Origin: Euryarchaeota archaeon UBA561
Lineage (GTDB): Archaea > Thermoplasmatota > Poseidoniia > Poseidoniales > Poseidoniaceae
Length of the DNA stretch: 16,825 nucleotides
Direction: 5' to 3'
NCBI GenBank assembly: GCA_002502295.1
Contig: DANX01000101.1
Span: 1 to 16,825, forward strand
The position numbers and the translations under genes are program-made. Positions 6,508 through 13,825 of this stretch are shown in pieces. How positions within the stretch are numbered: position 1 is the first letter of the stretch; each line of letters opens with the position of its first letter. The notes under the pieces are model-generated. The model had not been told where the DNA came from, made no database searches, and was given only the letters and a program-made list of their open reading frames with translations.

Positions 6508-7271
6508 GCATTTTTCCTCCCGGTATGGATGTAGAGATTCTCACGCTGTGCGTTGGTGACTCGGGTGGTGTTGATGTTCTTCAACGCATTGAACGTTGCA
6601 CCGGCGTAGTTGATGGTTGTGCGGGTCTGGCCTTTGGTCCGAGACAGCACGTCCTCAATGCCTGCAAGTTGCAAAACGCTCTTTCCGGTTTGGCCGATGA
6701 CCAAACCCTTGCCCTTTGCAGCGGGCATGAGCGTGACGCGAGTGGATGCAGCACGGCCGTTCACCTTGAACGGGACAGTGTTGCCTGGACCCGGAGAAGA
6801 TTCCCACGAACCGTTGCCTCGCTGTACCGAGATCAAATTCAATTTAGCAGCGGTAATGGCCTTTCGAATGGCAGTAGCGACTTCCTTCGCCTTGGCCATA
6901 CCGAGTCCGACGTAGCCGTTTCGATTGCCAACACAAGCCATCACGTTGAAGCGGACACGACGACCACTGTCGGTCATGCGTTGAACCATGTTCACGTCAA
7001 TGACTTCGTCTTCAAGATCGGGAATAAGGGCATCCACGATCTCAACTTCACGAATCGGAAGACCTGAAGCCAAAGCGGCTTCGTAGCTGATGATTTTTCC
7101 AGCCATAACAGCTGCGCCCAGACGGGTGCGTGGCTCCCACTTACGAAGGTTGGCAATGGGGTCGTCTTGGTTGCGTCGCCGACGGCGTGGATCAGGTGTT
7201 TCTTCGGTTTCGTCTGGGGCATAGGCCTGGCGCAAACCGGGTGCCATGTTCACAATGTCTTCTTCACTCAT
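6504..7271 (-). CDS. rps5: Small subunit ribosomal protein uS5
   Basis: uS5 (255 aa) is a small-subunit protein at the mRNA entry side that takes part in decoding accuracy. The double-stranded-RNA-binding-like domain spans about 86-150 and includes VGNRNGYVGLGMAKAKEV (114-131). The C-terminal domain has VTLMPAAKGKGLVIGQTGKS. The N-terminus has an archaeal-type leader with a run of arginines (29-33) before WEPRTRLG. The length is slightly above the usual 200-240 aa of archaeal homologs because of this leader. Its ATG shares one base with the uL18 stop (TGATG), a coupling arrangement. Confidence 0.97.
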   Translation of the reverse strand: MSEEDIVNMAPGLRQAYAPDETEETPDPRRRRRNQDDPIANLRKWEPRTRLGAAVMAGKIISYEAALASGLPIREVEIVDALIPDLEDEVIDVNMVQRMTDSGRRVRFNVMACVGNRNGYVGLGMAKAKEVATAIRKAITAAKLNLISVQRGNGSWESSPGPGNTVPFKVNGRAASTRVTLMPAAKGKGLVIGQTGKSVLQLAGIEDVLSRTKGQTRTTINYAGATFNALKNINTTRVTNAQRENLYIHTGRKNA

Positions 7272-7783
7272 CAGTAAGCCCCCTCAATGGTGTTCTTCGT
7301 GGTTTCCATTTCTCCAGCGATTTTGTCATCGATGTGAGCACCGTTCAGACGGCCCTCCTCAGGATAGACGTCTTCGCTGTGTGGAATGTCAAGACCGGCA
7401 TCTGCCATGCCCTTGAGGGCGGCGTAAACACGACCGCCTTGCGTGTTGGCTGCGAGGCCTATGTCAAGGACGGCTTCGCTGGTGCCGGCGGCGACTGCGG
7501 CCTTGCCCATGGCGTAGCCGACGAGGTAGGAAGCAGGAACGGACTTGAGTGAGCGGTTGCTCGGCCAGCCGTATTTCTTGACGAGGTCTGAGCCGGTCAT
7601 TGAGACCGAAACGAGGTCTCCATCAGCAGCCCAAGAGACAAGTTGGCAGGTTGTTCGAGTGTTGGAAACACGAACGACGGCACGGGATTTCTCACCGCGT
7701 AGTAACTTCAAACGGCGTCGATAGTCGGTCAGACCGGACTTTCGTCGGCGGAAGATGGAACGTCGATTGTTGCCTGCCATCAT
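7271..7783 (-). CDS. rpl18: Large subunit ribosomal protein uL18
   Basis: uL18 (170 aa) binds 5S rRNA with uL5 in the central protuberance. The N-terminus RRSIFRRRKSGLTDYRRRLK and the following RAVVRVSNTRTTCQLV strand are typical of archaeal uL18. The middle LVGYAMGKAAVAAGTSEAVLDIGL block matches the family. Two adjacent ATG codons are possible starts. I use 7783, which lies six bases after GGAGG; 7780 lies nine bases after it and would remove only one methionine. The start overlaps the eL19 stop. Confidence 0.95.
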   Translation of the reverse strand: MMAGNNRRSIFRRRKSGLTDYRRRLKLLRGEKSRAVVRVSNTRTTCQLVSWAADGDLVSVSMTGSDLVKKYGWPSNRSLKSVPASYLVGYAMGKAAVAAGTSEAVLDIGLAANTQGGRVYAALKGMADAGLDIPHSEDVYPEEGRLNGAHIDDKIAGEMETTKNTIEGAY

Positions 7784-8241
7784 TCATCGCCTCCTTTGAA
7801 TTCCACACCTTCAAGCGTCATTTGCGAGCGCATGTGGGCGATGGAACGGTAAGAGCCACCCTTAGCCTTGAGGTAGTACCGGCGGTACTGTGAAGGTTCA
7901 ATGGTGCTGTCTTCCCTGTACTCTTTCAACACGCGACGTTGGCTTCGAATGGTTCGCATCCAACGGTTTTTTCGAGGGTTCCGGGCGTTCGCCGAGCCAG
8001 CACGGGTACCTTGTCCCTTGCGTCGGCCTTTGCGCTTTTGTTGAAGGCGAGCTCGGGCACGAACCCGTGAAGTACCCTTAACGGGCTTTGCACGAATCCA
8101 TCCTTCGTCAATAAATTCGCGGATGTCATCGGTCTGAACCGCAGAGGCGACTTGATCGACATACAGAGGGTTAATCCACACACGGTTTTCCCCACACTTG
8201 AGCAAGCGTGCTGCGATTCGCTTTTGATTTGTGATTTGCAT
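7780..8241 (-). CDS. rpl19e: Large subunit ribosomal protein eL19
   Basis: eL19 (153 aa) is found in archaea and eukaryotes but not bacteria. It binds 23S rRNA with a long helix and joins intersubunit contacts. The N-terminal domain reads QKRIAARLLKCGENRVWINP, followed by DIREFIDEGWIRAKPVKG and the basic RKGRRKGQGTRAGSANARNP stretch. The C-terminal helix includes RYYLKAKGGSYRSIAHM. The ATG at 8241 shares a base with the eL32 stop and is preceded by GGAGG; a TTG one codon earlier is less likely. Confidence 0.96.
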   Translation of the reverse strand: MQITNQKRIAARLLKCGENRVWINPLYVDQVASAVQTDDIREFIDEGWIRAKPVKGTSRVRARARLQQKRKGRRKGQGTRAGSANARNPRKNRWMRTIRSQRRVLKEYREDSTIEPSQYRRYYLKAKGGSYRSIAHMRSQMTLEGVEFKGGDE

Positions 8242-8879
8242 CAAACATCCCTCCTTCGGTTCAGGACACGAACACCGAGTTCATCGGCTCGTGCGTAAAT
8301 GTGTTCTCGCTTTCGCCCGCCGACGCTGGAGCCAACTCGGGCAGCTTCGGTCTCTGGGTCAATGCTTTCGAGGTCAGCGGTGTTGTGAACCATCACTTCA
8401 CGGAAGCCGGAGGGGTGGAGGAAACGTGCTGCAGCAACCTTCCCGTGTCCGATTCGGACGAGTGAACCTCGGTACTTGTAGTTGCGACGCTGCTTGTTGT
8501 CCATACCGTGTGGAGCCCTCCAACCTGAGCGAGACAATCGCTTGTAGCGGAACCATTCAGTTCTTCGGAAAGACGGTGTCTTCTTTTTCTGAGCGGCACG
8601 AAGGGCCAAGGCCGCTTTCATGTCGTCATCAAGGACGGGTTTTTGTTTGACCATGTAGACATCGTCGGCCTCATCGTCCCAATCTTCGTCATCCCAAGTA
8701 TCGTCGTCGGATTCGGTCTCATCAGCGACCTCGTCCTCAACAACGACCTCCTCGGTTTGCCCAGCTGTCTCTTGCAGACGGGAAATAAGATCGGATTTCT
8801 TTCCTGAAACAGGAAGTCCTTGCTCCTTGAGCAACTCCTTGAGTTGCGCAACAGTCATTGATTCGTAATCTTCTGCCAT
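8241..8879 (-). CDS. rpl32e: Large subunit ribosomal protein eL32 with N-terminal SAP-like domain
   Basis: eL32 (212 aa) is an archaeal/eukaryotic large-subunit protein. The family domain is in the C-terminal half (about 98-212), including WFRYKRLSRSGWRAPHG (109-125) and the glycine-arginine rich middle. Residues 8-36 (MTVAQLKELLKEQGLPVSGK, then KSDLISRL) match a SAP motif: two helices with the Leu-Lys-x-Leu-Leu and Gly-Lys-Lys-x-Asp-Leu pattern. SAP domains bind nucleic acid. A very acidic linker (about 43-73, many Asp/Glu and two Trp) joins the two parts. Halophilic archaeal eL32 proteins also carry extra N-terminal domains, but a SAP domain here is unusual to my knowledge. The ATG at 8879 follows GGAG by eight bases; an in-frame GTG at 8888 lies too close to that element. 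Confidence 0.95.
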   Translation of the reverse strand: MAEDYESMTVAQLKELLKEQGLPVSGKKSDLISRLQETAGQTEEVVVEDEVADETESDDDTWDDEDWDDEADDVYMVKQKPVLDDDMKAALALRAAQKKKTPSFRRTEWFRYKRLSRSGWRAPHGMDNKQRRNYKYRGSLVRIGHGKVAAARFLHPSGFREVMVHNTADLESIDPETEAARVGSSVGGRKREHIYARADELGVRVLNRRRDV

Positions 8880-8884
8880 TTCAA

Positions 8885-9427
8885 TCACTCCTTATCCAAC
8901 AGGTAGATACCATCTTGGAAGACACGTCGGTCTCGATTCTTCACAGTCGTGCAACGCTCGATGTTTGCTGCGGTTTGACCCACGGCCTCTTTGTCGATGC
9001 CTGACACAGTGACTTCGGTTTTGTTGGAGACCTTGACATCCACGTTCTCAAGAATGTGGGCCGTCCGTGGTACGCGCTCGCCGAAGTAGTTGTTCACTTG
9101 GAAGATGTTGCCGTTCACGGCCAGGGTCATCGGAAAGTGAGAATAGAAGGCCTTGAGATTGTAGGTGAATCCTTCGGTCACGCCTTTTACCATGTTGTTG
9201 AGGTGAGCGTTCCAGGTTCCAGCGAGGGCTCGCTGCTTTCGACGTGGGAGGTCCACACGGACGATGATTCCGGTGCCGTCTTGGAAGAGTTGAATCACGT
9301 CGTTCTCAAACGTGCGATTGAGAGACCCCTTTGGTCCTGAAATGGTCACGACGCCATCTTCGCTGATGTTGGCAGTCACGCCGTCAGGGATGGTTACGAT
9401 GTGTTCGATTCTGTCGAGTTTTACCAT
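8885..9427 (-). CDS. rpl6: Large subunit ribosomal protein uL6
   Basis: uL6 (180 aa) lies near the factor-binding site of the large subunit. Two similar domains are visible. The first contains VTANISEDGVVTISGPKGSLNR. The second starts near residue 100 and ends with VSGIDKEAVGQTAANIE and the archaeal tail RRVFQDGIYLLDKE. The length is typical. The start lies in a UGAGGUGA junction where the uS8 stop forms part of the Shine-Dalgarno. Confidence 0.97.
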   Translation of the reverse strand: MVKLDRIEHIVTIPDGVTANISEDGVVTISGPKGSLNRTFENDVIQLFQDGTGIIVRVDLPRRKQRALAGTWNAHLNNMVKGVTEGFTYNLKAFYSHFPMTLAVNGNIFQVNNYFGERVPRTAHILENVDVKVSNKTEVTVSGIDKEAVGQTAANIERCTTVKNRDRRVFQDGIYLLDKE

Positions 9428-9438
9428 GTTTGTTCACC

Positions 9439-9828
9439 TCAGTACACATAGGCCAGCAGTTTGCCGCCAATTCGAGCGTCTTTCGCATCGTAGTGATGCA
9501 TCACACCGGAGTTGGTCGTCAAGATGAGAAGGCCGAAATCTCGCGCCGGGAGGTATCGAGTCTCCCACTTCTCGTATTCTTGGCGACGAACACTGTGTCG
9601 GGGTTTCACCGTTCCACAGCGGTTGATGGTTCCACGCAGTTCCACAACATAGGCATCACCACGGCCGTTTTCGACACGTTCAATGTCGCCCACGTAGCCG
9701 GAGGTTTGCATGATGTTCAGCACGTTGCCGAGCAGTTTTGAAGCGGGGGTCAACTCAACGTTGTACTTTCCAGCTTGCTCTGCGTTGTATATCTTAATTA
9801 GAGCGTCGTTCAATGGATCAAATTGCAT
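9439..9828 (-). CDS. rps8: Small subunit ribosomal protein uS8
   Basis: uS8 (129 aa) binds the central domain of 16S rRNA and is important in small-subunit assembly. The N-terminus FDPLNDALIKIYNAEQAGK and the C-terminus LLILTTNSGVMHHYDA followed by GGKLLAYVY are family hallmarks. The length is normal. The ATG follows GAGGGAAAGAAG, in which the uS14 stop UGA again overlaps the ribosome-binding site. Confidence 0.97.
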   Translation of the reverse strand: MQFDPLNDALIKIYNAEQAGKYNVELTPASKLLGNVLNIMQTSGYVGDIERVENGRGDAYVVELRGTINRCGTVKPRHSVRRQEYEKWETRYLPARDFGLLILTTNSGVMHHYDAKDARIGGKLLAYVY

Positions 9829-9841
9829 CTTCTTTCCCTCC

Positions 9842-9994
9842 TCAATTCATCTTTTTGAAACCGATTTTCGGTGCCACGTCGCGGAAGCATTGTCGGCAAA
9901 GTCGTAGTCCATGTCGACGAATCATCCCACGCTTTCGGCCGCATCGGCGGCATCCAAGTGTTCGTCCAATTCGTTCTCCGTGATCTCTTGCCAT
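9842..9994 (-). CDS. rps14: Small subunit ribosomal protein uS14, zinc-binding type
   Basis: This 50-aa protein was found by direct translation between uL5 and uS8, its standard place. It begins MARDHGERIGRTLGCRRCG and ends DVAPKIGFKKMN. Four cysteines at 15, 18, 33 and 36 form the CxxC-x14-CxxC zinc ribbon of archaeal uS14. It sits in the head of the small subunit. The ATG lies two bases after the uL5 TAA and is preceded by GGAGGAG. The length is typical of the zinc form. Confidence 0.96.
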   Translation of the reverse strand: MARDHGERIGRTLGCRRCGRKRGMIRRHGLRLCRQCFRDVAPKIGFKKMN

Positions 9995-9996
9995 CC

Positions 9997-10524
9997 TTAC
10001 TCCTCCAGGATTTTAATGTTGAAGTTCTCAACAAACCAAGCCCTCGACTCTTCAGCCGAGACTCGATGCTTCATGCCAACCTTGCTCTTCGCACGGCGGC
10101 GACGGCTCACACGATGCCCTGGACGTTCCAAGACGGTCGTGATGTCCATTCCAAAGATTCCAATGTCTGGGTCATATTTCTGACCGGGGAAGTCCGTGTA
10201 ATCACGAACACCGAATGACAAGTTACCCTCTCGGTCAAAATTCCATGCAGGGATGGTGTTTTCTCGGCACTCGAACGCACTGGAAAGGAAGGCCTTGATG
10301 TCTTCTTGGCGGCGCATGGTCGCTTTGCAACCGATGGGAGCACCAATCCGTACCTTCAGGTCTCGGTTTTGGATGCGTCCAAGGGTACGCTGAGGCTTCA
10401 CGCCCGTGACCATTTCGAGCACGTTCTCGGCGTTGACCAAACGCTCGCCACCTTCGCCAACGCCAATGTTGACGCACACCTTGGTGATCCGAAGTTGGTT
10501 CATGGGGTTCGTGGAAGCACTCAT
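9997..10524 (-). CDS. rpl5: Large subunit ribosomal protein uL5
   Basis: uL5 (175 aa) binds 5S rRNA and contacts tRNA in the P site region. Conserved blocks are ITKVCVNIGVGEGGERLVNA, PIGCKATMRR, and FGVRDYTDFPGQKYDPDIGI followed by FGMDITTVLERPG. The archaeal basic stretch HRVSRRRRAKSKVG follows. Its start overlaps the eS4 stop by four bases (ATGA), and it ends in TAA, one of the few non-UGA stops in this cluster. Confidence 0.97.
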   Translation of the reverse strand: MSASTNPMNQLRITKVCVNIGVGEGGERLVNAENVLEMVTGVKPQRTLGRIQNRDLKVRIGAPIGCKATMRRQEDIKAFLSSAFECRENTIPAWNFDREGNLSFGVRDYTDFPGQKYDPDIGIFGMDITTVLERPGHRVSRRRRAKSKVGMKHRVSAEESRAWFVENFNIKILEE

Positions 10525-11219
10525 TCAGCTCCCTCCATGAGTGGCAGGCTAACATCGCCGATGGCGAAGACGTTTCGTGCCACGGTGACGAAGTCATCAA
10601 ATTGAACTTCATTTGGCATGCTGCCTCGCGTCTTGATGAACTCTTTCATATGAGCAGTTGAACCGACGTGAGCACCACCCATGAGGTAGGCACGGGTTCC
10701 TTCGCCAAAGCGGATGTGCTCCAAAATCTTCTGATCGGGCAAGCTCAATTTGAGGGATTCACCCGTGCTGTACTCTGCTGGATCGTCCACAATGATGTTG
10801 CGACCGTCATGCAGGTTGAGTTGGGTGCGACCGCCTTTGATGGTGGTCTTGCCTTCAATGCGGCAAACCTTCCAAGATGCTTCATCAGCACTGATTCGGC
10901 GGTACTGAAGTCGACCATTGTGGTCCAACACGCAGCGATAATGTTCCTCTCCGAGGGTCATGACGTCCATCAAACCAACGCCACGGCGGGGATCCTTGAC
11001 GACTCGGCCATCAACCTTAGCGAGTTCGTTGTGGAGGATGAAACGGACTTCACGGGCCGTTTTGGCCAAGCGAAGCACGTCTCGAATCACGAGGGTGATC
11101 GGCATGCAGAGTTCGAGGGCATGGGCGCCGGGTGTTGGGCGGGACACCCAAACTGTGGTCTTTCGTGGCAAGGGCCAACTTCGGGGCATGGCCAAGCGCT
11201 TCAAGTGGTTGCTGCTCAT
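10521..11219 (-). CDS. rps4e: Small subunit ribosomal protein eS4
   Basis: eS4 (232 aa) is an archaeal/eukaryotic small-subunit protein. The N-terminus HLKRLAMPRSWPLPRKTTVW is diagnostic. An S4-like RNA-binding region follows (about 40-100, with VRFILHNELAKVDGRVVKDP), then a KOW-like region near 165-205 and the C-terminus VARNVFAIGDVSLPLMEG. The ATG at 11219 lies nine bases after GGAG and begins the normal MSSNHLK; a TTG at 11228 is rejected because it overlaps the uL24 stop region. Confidence 0.97.
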   Translation of the reverse strand: MSSNHLKRLAMPRSWPLPRKTTVWVSRPTPGAHALELCMPITLVIRDVLRLAKTAREVRFILHNELAKVDGRVVKDPRRGVGLMDVMTLGEEHYRCVLDHNGRLQYRRISADEASWKVCRIEGKTTIKGGRTQLNLHDGRNIIVDDPAEYSTGESLKLSLPDQKILEHIRFGEGTRAYLMGGAHVGSTAHMKEFIKTRGSMPNEVQFDDFVTVARNVFAIGDVSLPLMEGAE

Positions 11220-11224
11220 CTCAA

Positions 11225-11632
11225 TCAACTCCTATTACCAGTTAGCTTTGCGATGCGGAGGCGGTCCGACTCATCGAGTTGGGTCACCACCACGTTCGAG
11301 ACGTGCACTGGAACCGCCTCTTCCTTGTTATCGGCCTTGCTGGCCTTGACACCTTCAATGTACAACCGACCCTTCTCAGCGTCGATACGGAGCACGGCAC
11401 CGTTCAACGGATCTCCGTTGCGCTTGCCACCGTGTCGCTTGCCGCCGTGGGCTTGGTCGCCACGGTTGACCTGAACGATGTCGCCAACTCGAACCGTTAC
11501 GGTTCGTACGCCTGCGAATCGAGCATCAGGCTTGGCGAGTTGCAGTCGTGCCGCAACGCGCTTGCGCTTCTGATGCATGGGCGCATTGAAATGCGCTTTG
11601 CGTTGTTTTCCTGGTTTCATACTTTTGACCAT
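11225..11632 (-). CDS. rpl24: Large subunit ribosomal protein uL24, with insertion
   Basis: uL24 (135 aa) is an early assembly protein near the exit tunnel. The N-terminus KPGKQRKAHFNAPMHQKRKR and the KOW strand TVTVRVGDIVQVNRGD match archaeal uL24. Where the family normally has a short glycine-rich turn (such as FKGKEGKV), this protein has a longer run at about 59-78 with a tandem HGGKR repeat (62-71). The C-terminal half (LRIDAEKGRLYIEGV, then VHVSNVVVTQL) is normal. The start is at MVKSMK, following GAGGG; an in-frame ATG four codons later is possible. Confidence 0.95.
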   Translation of the reverse strand: MVKSMKPGKQRKAHFNAPMHQKRKRVAARLQLAKPDARFAGVRTVTVRVGDIVQVNRGDQAHGGKRHGGKRNGDPLNGAVLRIDAEKGRLYIEGVKASKADNKEEAVPVHVSNVVVTQLDESDRLRIAKLTGNRS

Positions 11633-11641
11633 GATGTTCCC

Positions 11642-12040
11642 TCAGACGATTTGCTTTGCATTGGCGGCGATACGAGGCCAGCGTTCTGCAGCCTCTCGAG
11701 CAACGGGGCCCTTGATGTCGGACCCAGTGACATCGCCTTTTTCATTGACGATGACACATGCGTTGTCTTCGAATTGAACCCATGTACCGTCAACACGACG
11801 GAAGGGGCGGCGCTGTCGGATAATGACGGCGTTGTACATTTGACGCCGTGTATCTGGCGTACCCTTCTTGACCGAGACTTTGGCCATGTCGCCAACGCCC
11901 GCTGCGGGGTACCTTCGCATTGTACCACCGAGTTTGAGGACGTTCAGGATTTGAACGACCTTGGCTCCGGTGTTGTCAGCAACGTGCAGTCGAGCTGCGG
12001 TTGGAAGACCACGGGTTTGTTTACCGGCAATGCCCTTCAT
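11642..12040 (-). CDS. rpl14: Large subunit ribosomal protein uL14
   Basis: uL14 (132 aa) lies on the interface side of the large subunit next to the translational GTPase site. The conserved DNTGAK (22-27) is present, as are the GDMAKVSVKKGTPDTRRQMY block and VIIRQRRPFRRVDG. The ATG at 12040 shares its first base with the uS17 stop (TGATG) and follows GGAGGTG; the TTG one codon upstream is less likely. Length and composition are normal. Confidence 0.97.
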   Translation of the reverse strand: MKGIAGKQTRGLPTAARLHVADNTGAKVVQILNVLKLGGTMRRYPAAGVGDMAKVSVKKGTPDTRRQMYNAVIIRQRRPFRRVDGTWVQFEDNACVIVNEKGDVTGSDIKGPVAREAAERWPRIAANAKQIV

Positions 12041-12375
12041 CAAGCAACACCTCCGGAGTTCTCAATGACACAAAATGAAACGGTCTTGGAAAGCGGTCGG
12101 CATTCCATGATCTTCACGTTGTCACCAATGTTGACTTCGCCAATGCAGGTGGGCAGGTGCGCAGAGACGACGCTGGTGCGCTTCTCAAATCGCTCGTACT
12201 TCTTCATGTAGCGAACGTTCTGCCGTTCGATGGTAATTGTTCGGTTCATACCCATGCTGCGGATGGTTCCCTCAAGGACTTGCCCTCGAAGACGCAGACT
12301 GCCGTAAAACGGACAGTTCACATCACCATCCCACTCGCCGGTGGGGCTCTTCACGTCAACGCCAATGTCTCGCAT
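12040..12375 (-). CDS. rps17: Small subunit ribosomal protein uS17
   Basis: uS17 (111 aa) binds 16S rRNA. The archaeal N-terminus has CPFYGSLRLRGQVLEGTIRS, and the OB-fold includes RTITIERQNVRYMKKYERFE followed by KRTSVVSAHLP. It ends with IGDNVKIMECRPLSKTVSFC. I choose the ATG at 12375 (MRDIGVDVK), four bases after the Rpp29 stop, over an upstream extension that would overlap Rpp29 by about 85 bases. GGAAGG lies nine bases before the start. Confidence 0.96.
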   Translation of the reverse strand: MRDIGVDVKSPTGEWDGDVNCPFYGSLRLRGQVLEGTIRSMGMNRTITIERQNVRYMKKYERFEKRTSVVSAHLPTCIGEVNIGDNVKIMECRPLSKTVSFCVIENSGGVA

Positions 12376-12379
12376 CGTA

Positions 12380-12637
12380 TCATGCCTTCCTGTATGTTCG
12401 GTGGATCCTGTCTTCGGGGCGCTGAACCACCTTGGCCCCATGGATGACAACATCGCTGTTGTCAACGGTGAATGTGATGCTGGCCTTGTTCAAGACCACG
12501 TTGTGTTCTCCCTCATTGAGAACAACGGTGTTTCGGGTTTCGTCCACGACGATACCCTGACGACCTGTTAAGGTCGAGTCGGTGGAGGAAGTGATGGTCA
12601 TGGAGCGACCGATCCAAGATTGATTGTACATATCCAT
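12380..12637 (-). CDS. rnp1: RNase P protein subunit Rpp29 (Pop4)
   Basis: This 85-aa protein is the Rpp29/Pop4 subunit of archaeal RNase P, which trims tRNA 5' leaders. The family's Sm-like core is visible: IGRSMTITSSTDSTLTGRQG, IVVDETRNTVVL and the C-terminal VVIHGAKVVQRPEDRIHRTYR. The position between aIF1 and uS17 is standard in euryarchaea. I use ATG at 12637, seven bases after GAGGTG; another ATG two codons later (12631) is equally possible. Confidence 0.93.
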   Translation of the reverse strand: MDMYNQSWIGRSMTITSSTDSTLTGRQGIVVDETRNTVVLNEGEHNVVLNKASITFTVDNSDVVIHGAKVVQRPEDRIHRTYRKA

Positions 12638-12638
12638 T

Positions 12639-12938
12639 TCATCGCACCTCCACATTGAATCCATTATTTCTGAGCACCTGTGCAGCTTTCTTCTTGTGAT
12701 CTCCTTGAAGTTCTATCAATCGTCCCTTTACCGTTCCGCCTGCTGCACATTTGTTCTTCAGGAGTTTTGCGAGCTGATTGATGTCAATTGCTGCGTCGTC
12801 AATGCCCTCCACTTTTGTCACAATTTTTCCATAGCGTCTTCGGTCGGTTGAGAGAATGGCTTTTTGTTGCTCCTTTGCAATTTCTTGACAGATGCACAGT
12901 TCATCGGGTAGTCCGCAAACGTTGCAAATGGCCGCCAT
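12639..12938 (-). CDS. sui1: Translation initiation factor aIF1 (SUI1 family)
   Basis: aIF1 (99 aa) helps the small subunit select the start codon. The SUI1 core spans about 35-97, with GRLIELQGDHKKKAAQVLRN near the end and a CAAGGTVKG block (64-72). The N-terminus has a cysteine cluster (5, 8, 15, 17; CxxC-x6-CxC), a likely zinc knuckle also known in other archaeal SUI1 proteins. The ATG follows GAGGTGATGG in a 23-base gap after uL29. The stop UGA lies just behind the Shine-Dalgarno of Rpp29. Confidence 0.95.
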   Translation of the reverse strand: MAAICNVCGLPDELCICQEIAKEQQKAILSTDRRRYGKIVTKVEGIDDAAIDINQLAKLLKNKCAAGGTVKGRLIELQGDHKKKAAQVLRNNGFNVEVR

Positions 12939-12961
12939 TGTTCTCCATCACCTCGTTGTAT

Positions 12962-13159
12962 TCACTCATCGTTGTGCATGTGCGTCTTCAGACGCGCAAT
13001 GCTTCGTCGTGTCGCCTTGTAGGCCCCCATGTTGGAAGGGGTTCCACCAAGTGCCTTTTCGGCACGAAGTTGGAGCAATTCTTCCTGGAGTTCGAGAAGT
13101 CGAGCTTCCCGAGCTTCGGTGCTCATCGCAGAGATCTCTCGGTTGGAAACGAAACTCAC
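12962..13159 (-). CDS. rpl29: Large subunit ribosomal protein uL29
   Basis: uL29 (65 aa) lies near the exit tunnel and forms part of the docking site for nascent-chain factors. The two-helix hairpin is clear: MSTEAREARLLELQEELLQL and NMGAYKATRRSIARLKTHM. The GTG start at 13159 overlaps the uS3 stop by four bases (GTGA) and lies eight bases after GGAGG. The ATG at residue 12 is a weaker alternative without its own Shine-Dalgarno. Confidence 0.94.
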   Translation of the reverse strand: MSFVSNREISAMSTEAREARLLELQEELLQLRAEKALGGTPSNMGAYKATRRSIARLKTHMHNDE

Positions 13160-13815
13160 TCGGAACCCTCCTCTTCGGCGGCCTCTTGTGCGGCTTGAAT
13201 CTTGAGTTGCTCTTCGGAGAAGATGCTGATCTCGTGGGGCAGACGTGTTCCCGGCCGCATGATTTCAACCGTCACGCCGATGGTGCCGAGTTTCTTGACG
13301 GCCACAGAATAGCCCTTGTCCATGTGCTGGAGAGCGGTCTCGCCACAGTACTTGACGTGCCCTCGGATGTACTTCTCAGTACGGTTTCGAGAACCGGTCA
13401 ATTTCCCAGCAACGGTGACGATGACACCGCGCGCATTGGCGTCCATGATGCTCTGTGCGGCGCTGTGGCACGAGCGTCGATGATACCAACCACGCTCAAG
13501 GGAAGCGGCGATTTTCTCCGCCATCACTTGGGCGTTGAGGGTTGGGTTCTTGACTTCCTCAACCTTCAGTTTAGGGTTGGTGAGGCTGAATTCTTGGTTG
13601 AGGCGGGTTTGGAGATCGTTGATGATCTTGCCTTTTCGGCCAATGACCATACCGGGTCGTTCGGCGTGGACAGTGACCTCTGTTCCACCGGGTGTGCGGC
13701 GAATGTCAAGACCGCCGAATCCGGACTTGGATGTGTTCTTCATCAAAAACTCTCGAACGAGCAGGCGCTCGACGTTGCGGTCAACAATGGTTCGTAGTAT
13801 GCTTTGCTTACCCAT
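13156..13815 (-). CDS. rps3: Small subunit ribosomal protein uS3
   Basis: uS3 (219 aa) lines the mRNA entry channel. A KH domain contains GMVIGRKGKIINDLQ with the GxxG loop at 59-62. The C-terminal domain has ARGVIVTVAGKLTGSRNRTE and the family block VEIMRPGTRLPHEI. The C-terminus is acidic (AAEEEGSE). The ATG at 13815 (MGKQSILRTIV) is chosen because it begins the family N-terminus and follows GAGGTGA; a longer frame would run into uL22. Confidence 0.97.
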   Translation of the reverse strand: MGKQSILRTIVDRNVERLLVREFLMKNTSKSGFGGLDIRRTPGGTEVTVHAERPGMVIGRKGKIINDLQTRLNQEFSLTNPKLKVEEVKNPTLNAQVMAEKIAASLERGWYHRRSCHSAAQSIMDANARGVIVTVAGKLTGSRNRTEKYIRGHVKYCGETALQHMDKGYSVAVKKLGTIGVTVEIMRPGTRLPHEISIFSEEQLKIQAAQEAAEEEGSE

Positions 13816-13825
13816 GATATTCACC

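Noticed and set aside
10668..11474. Open frame of 268 codons on the plus strand, opposite eS4 and uL24
   Set aside because: It is a shadow of the eS4 and uL24 coding frames with no family features.
11279..12211. Open frame of 310 codons on the plus strand, opposite uL24, uL14 and uS17
   Set aside because: It is antisense to three clear ribosomal-protein genes and reads as low-quality protein; codon bias of the real genes opens this frame.
12376..12465. Longer start for uS17, giving 30 extra residues
   Set aside because: It would overlap Rpp29 and has no Shine-Dalgarno of its own; the family N-terminus starts at 12375.
12892..13797. Open frame of 301 codons on the plus strand, opposite aIF1, uL29 and uS3
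   Set aside because: It is antisense to well-supported genes and has no recognisable domain.
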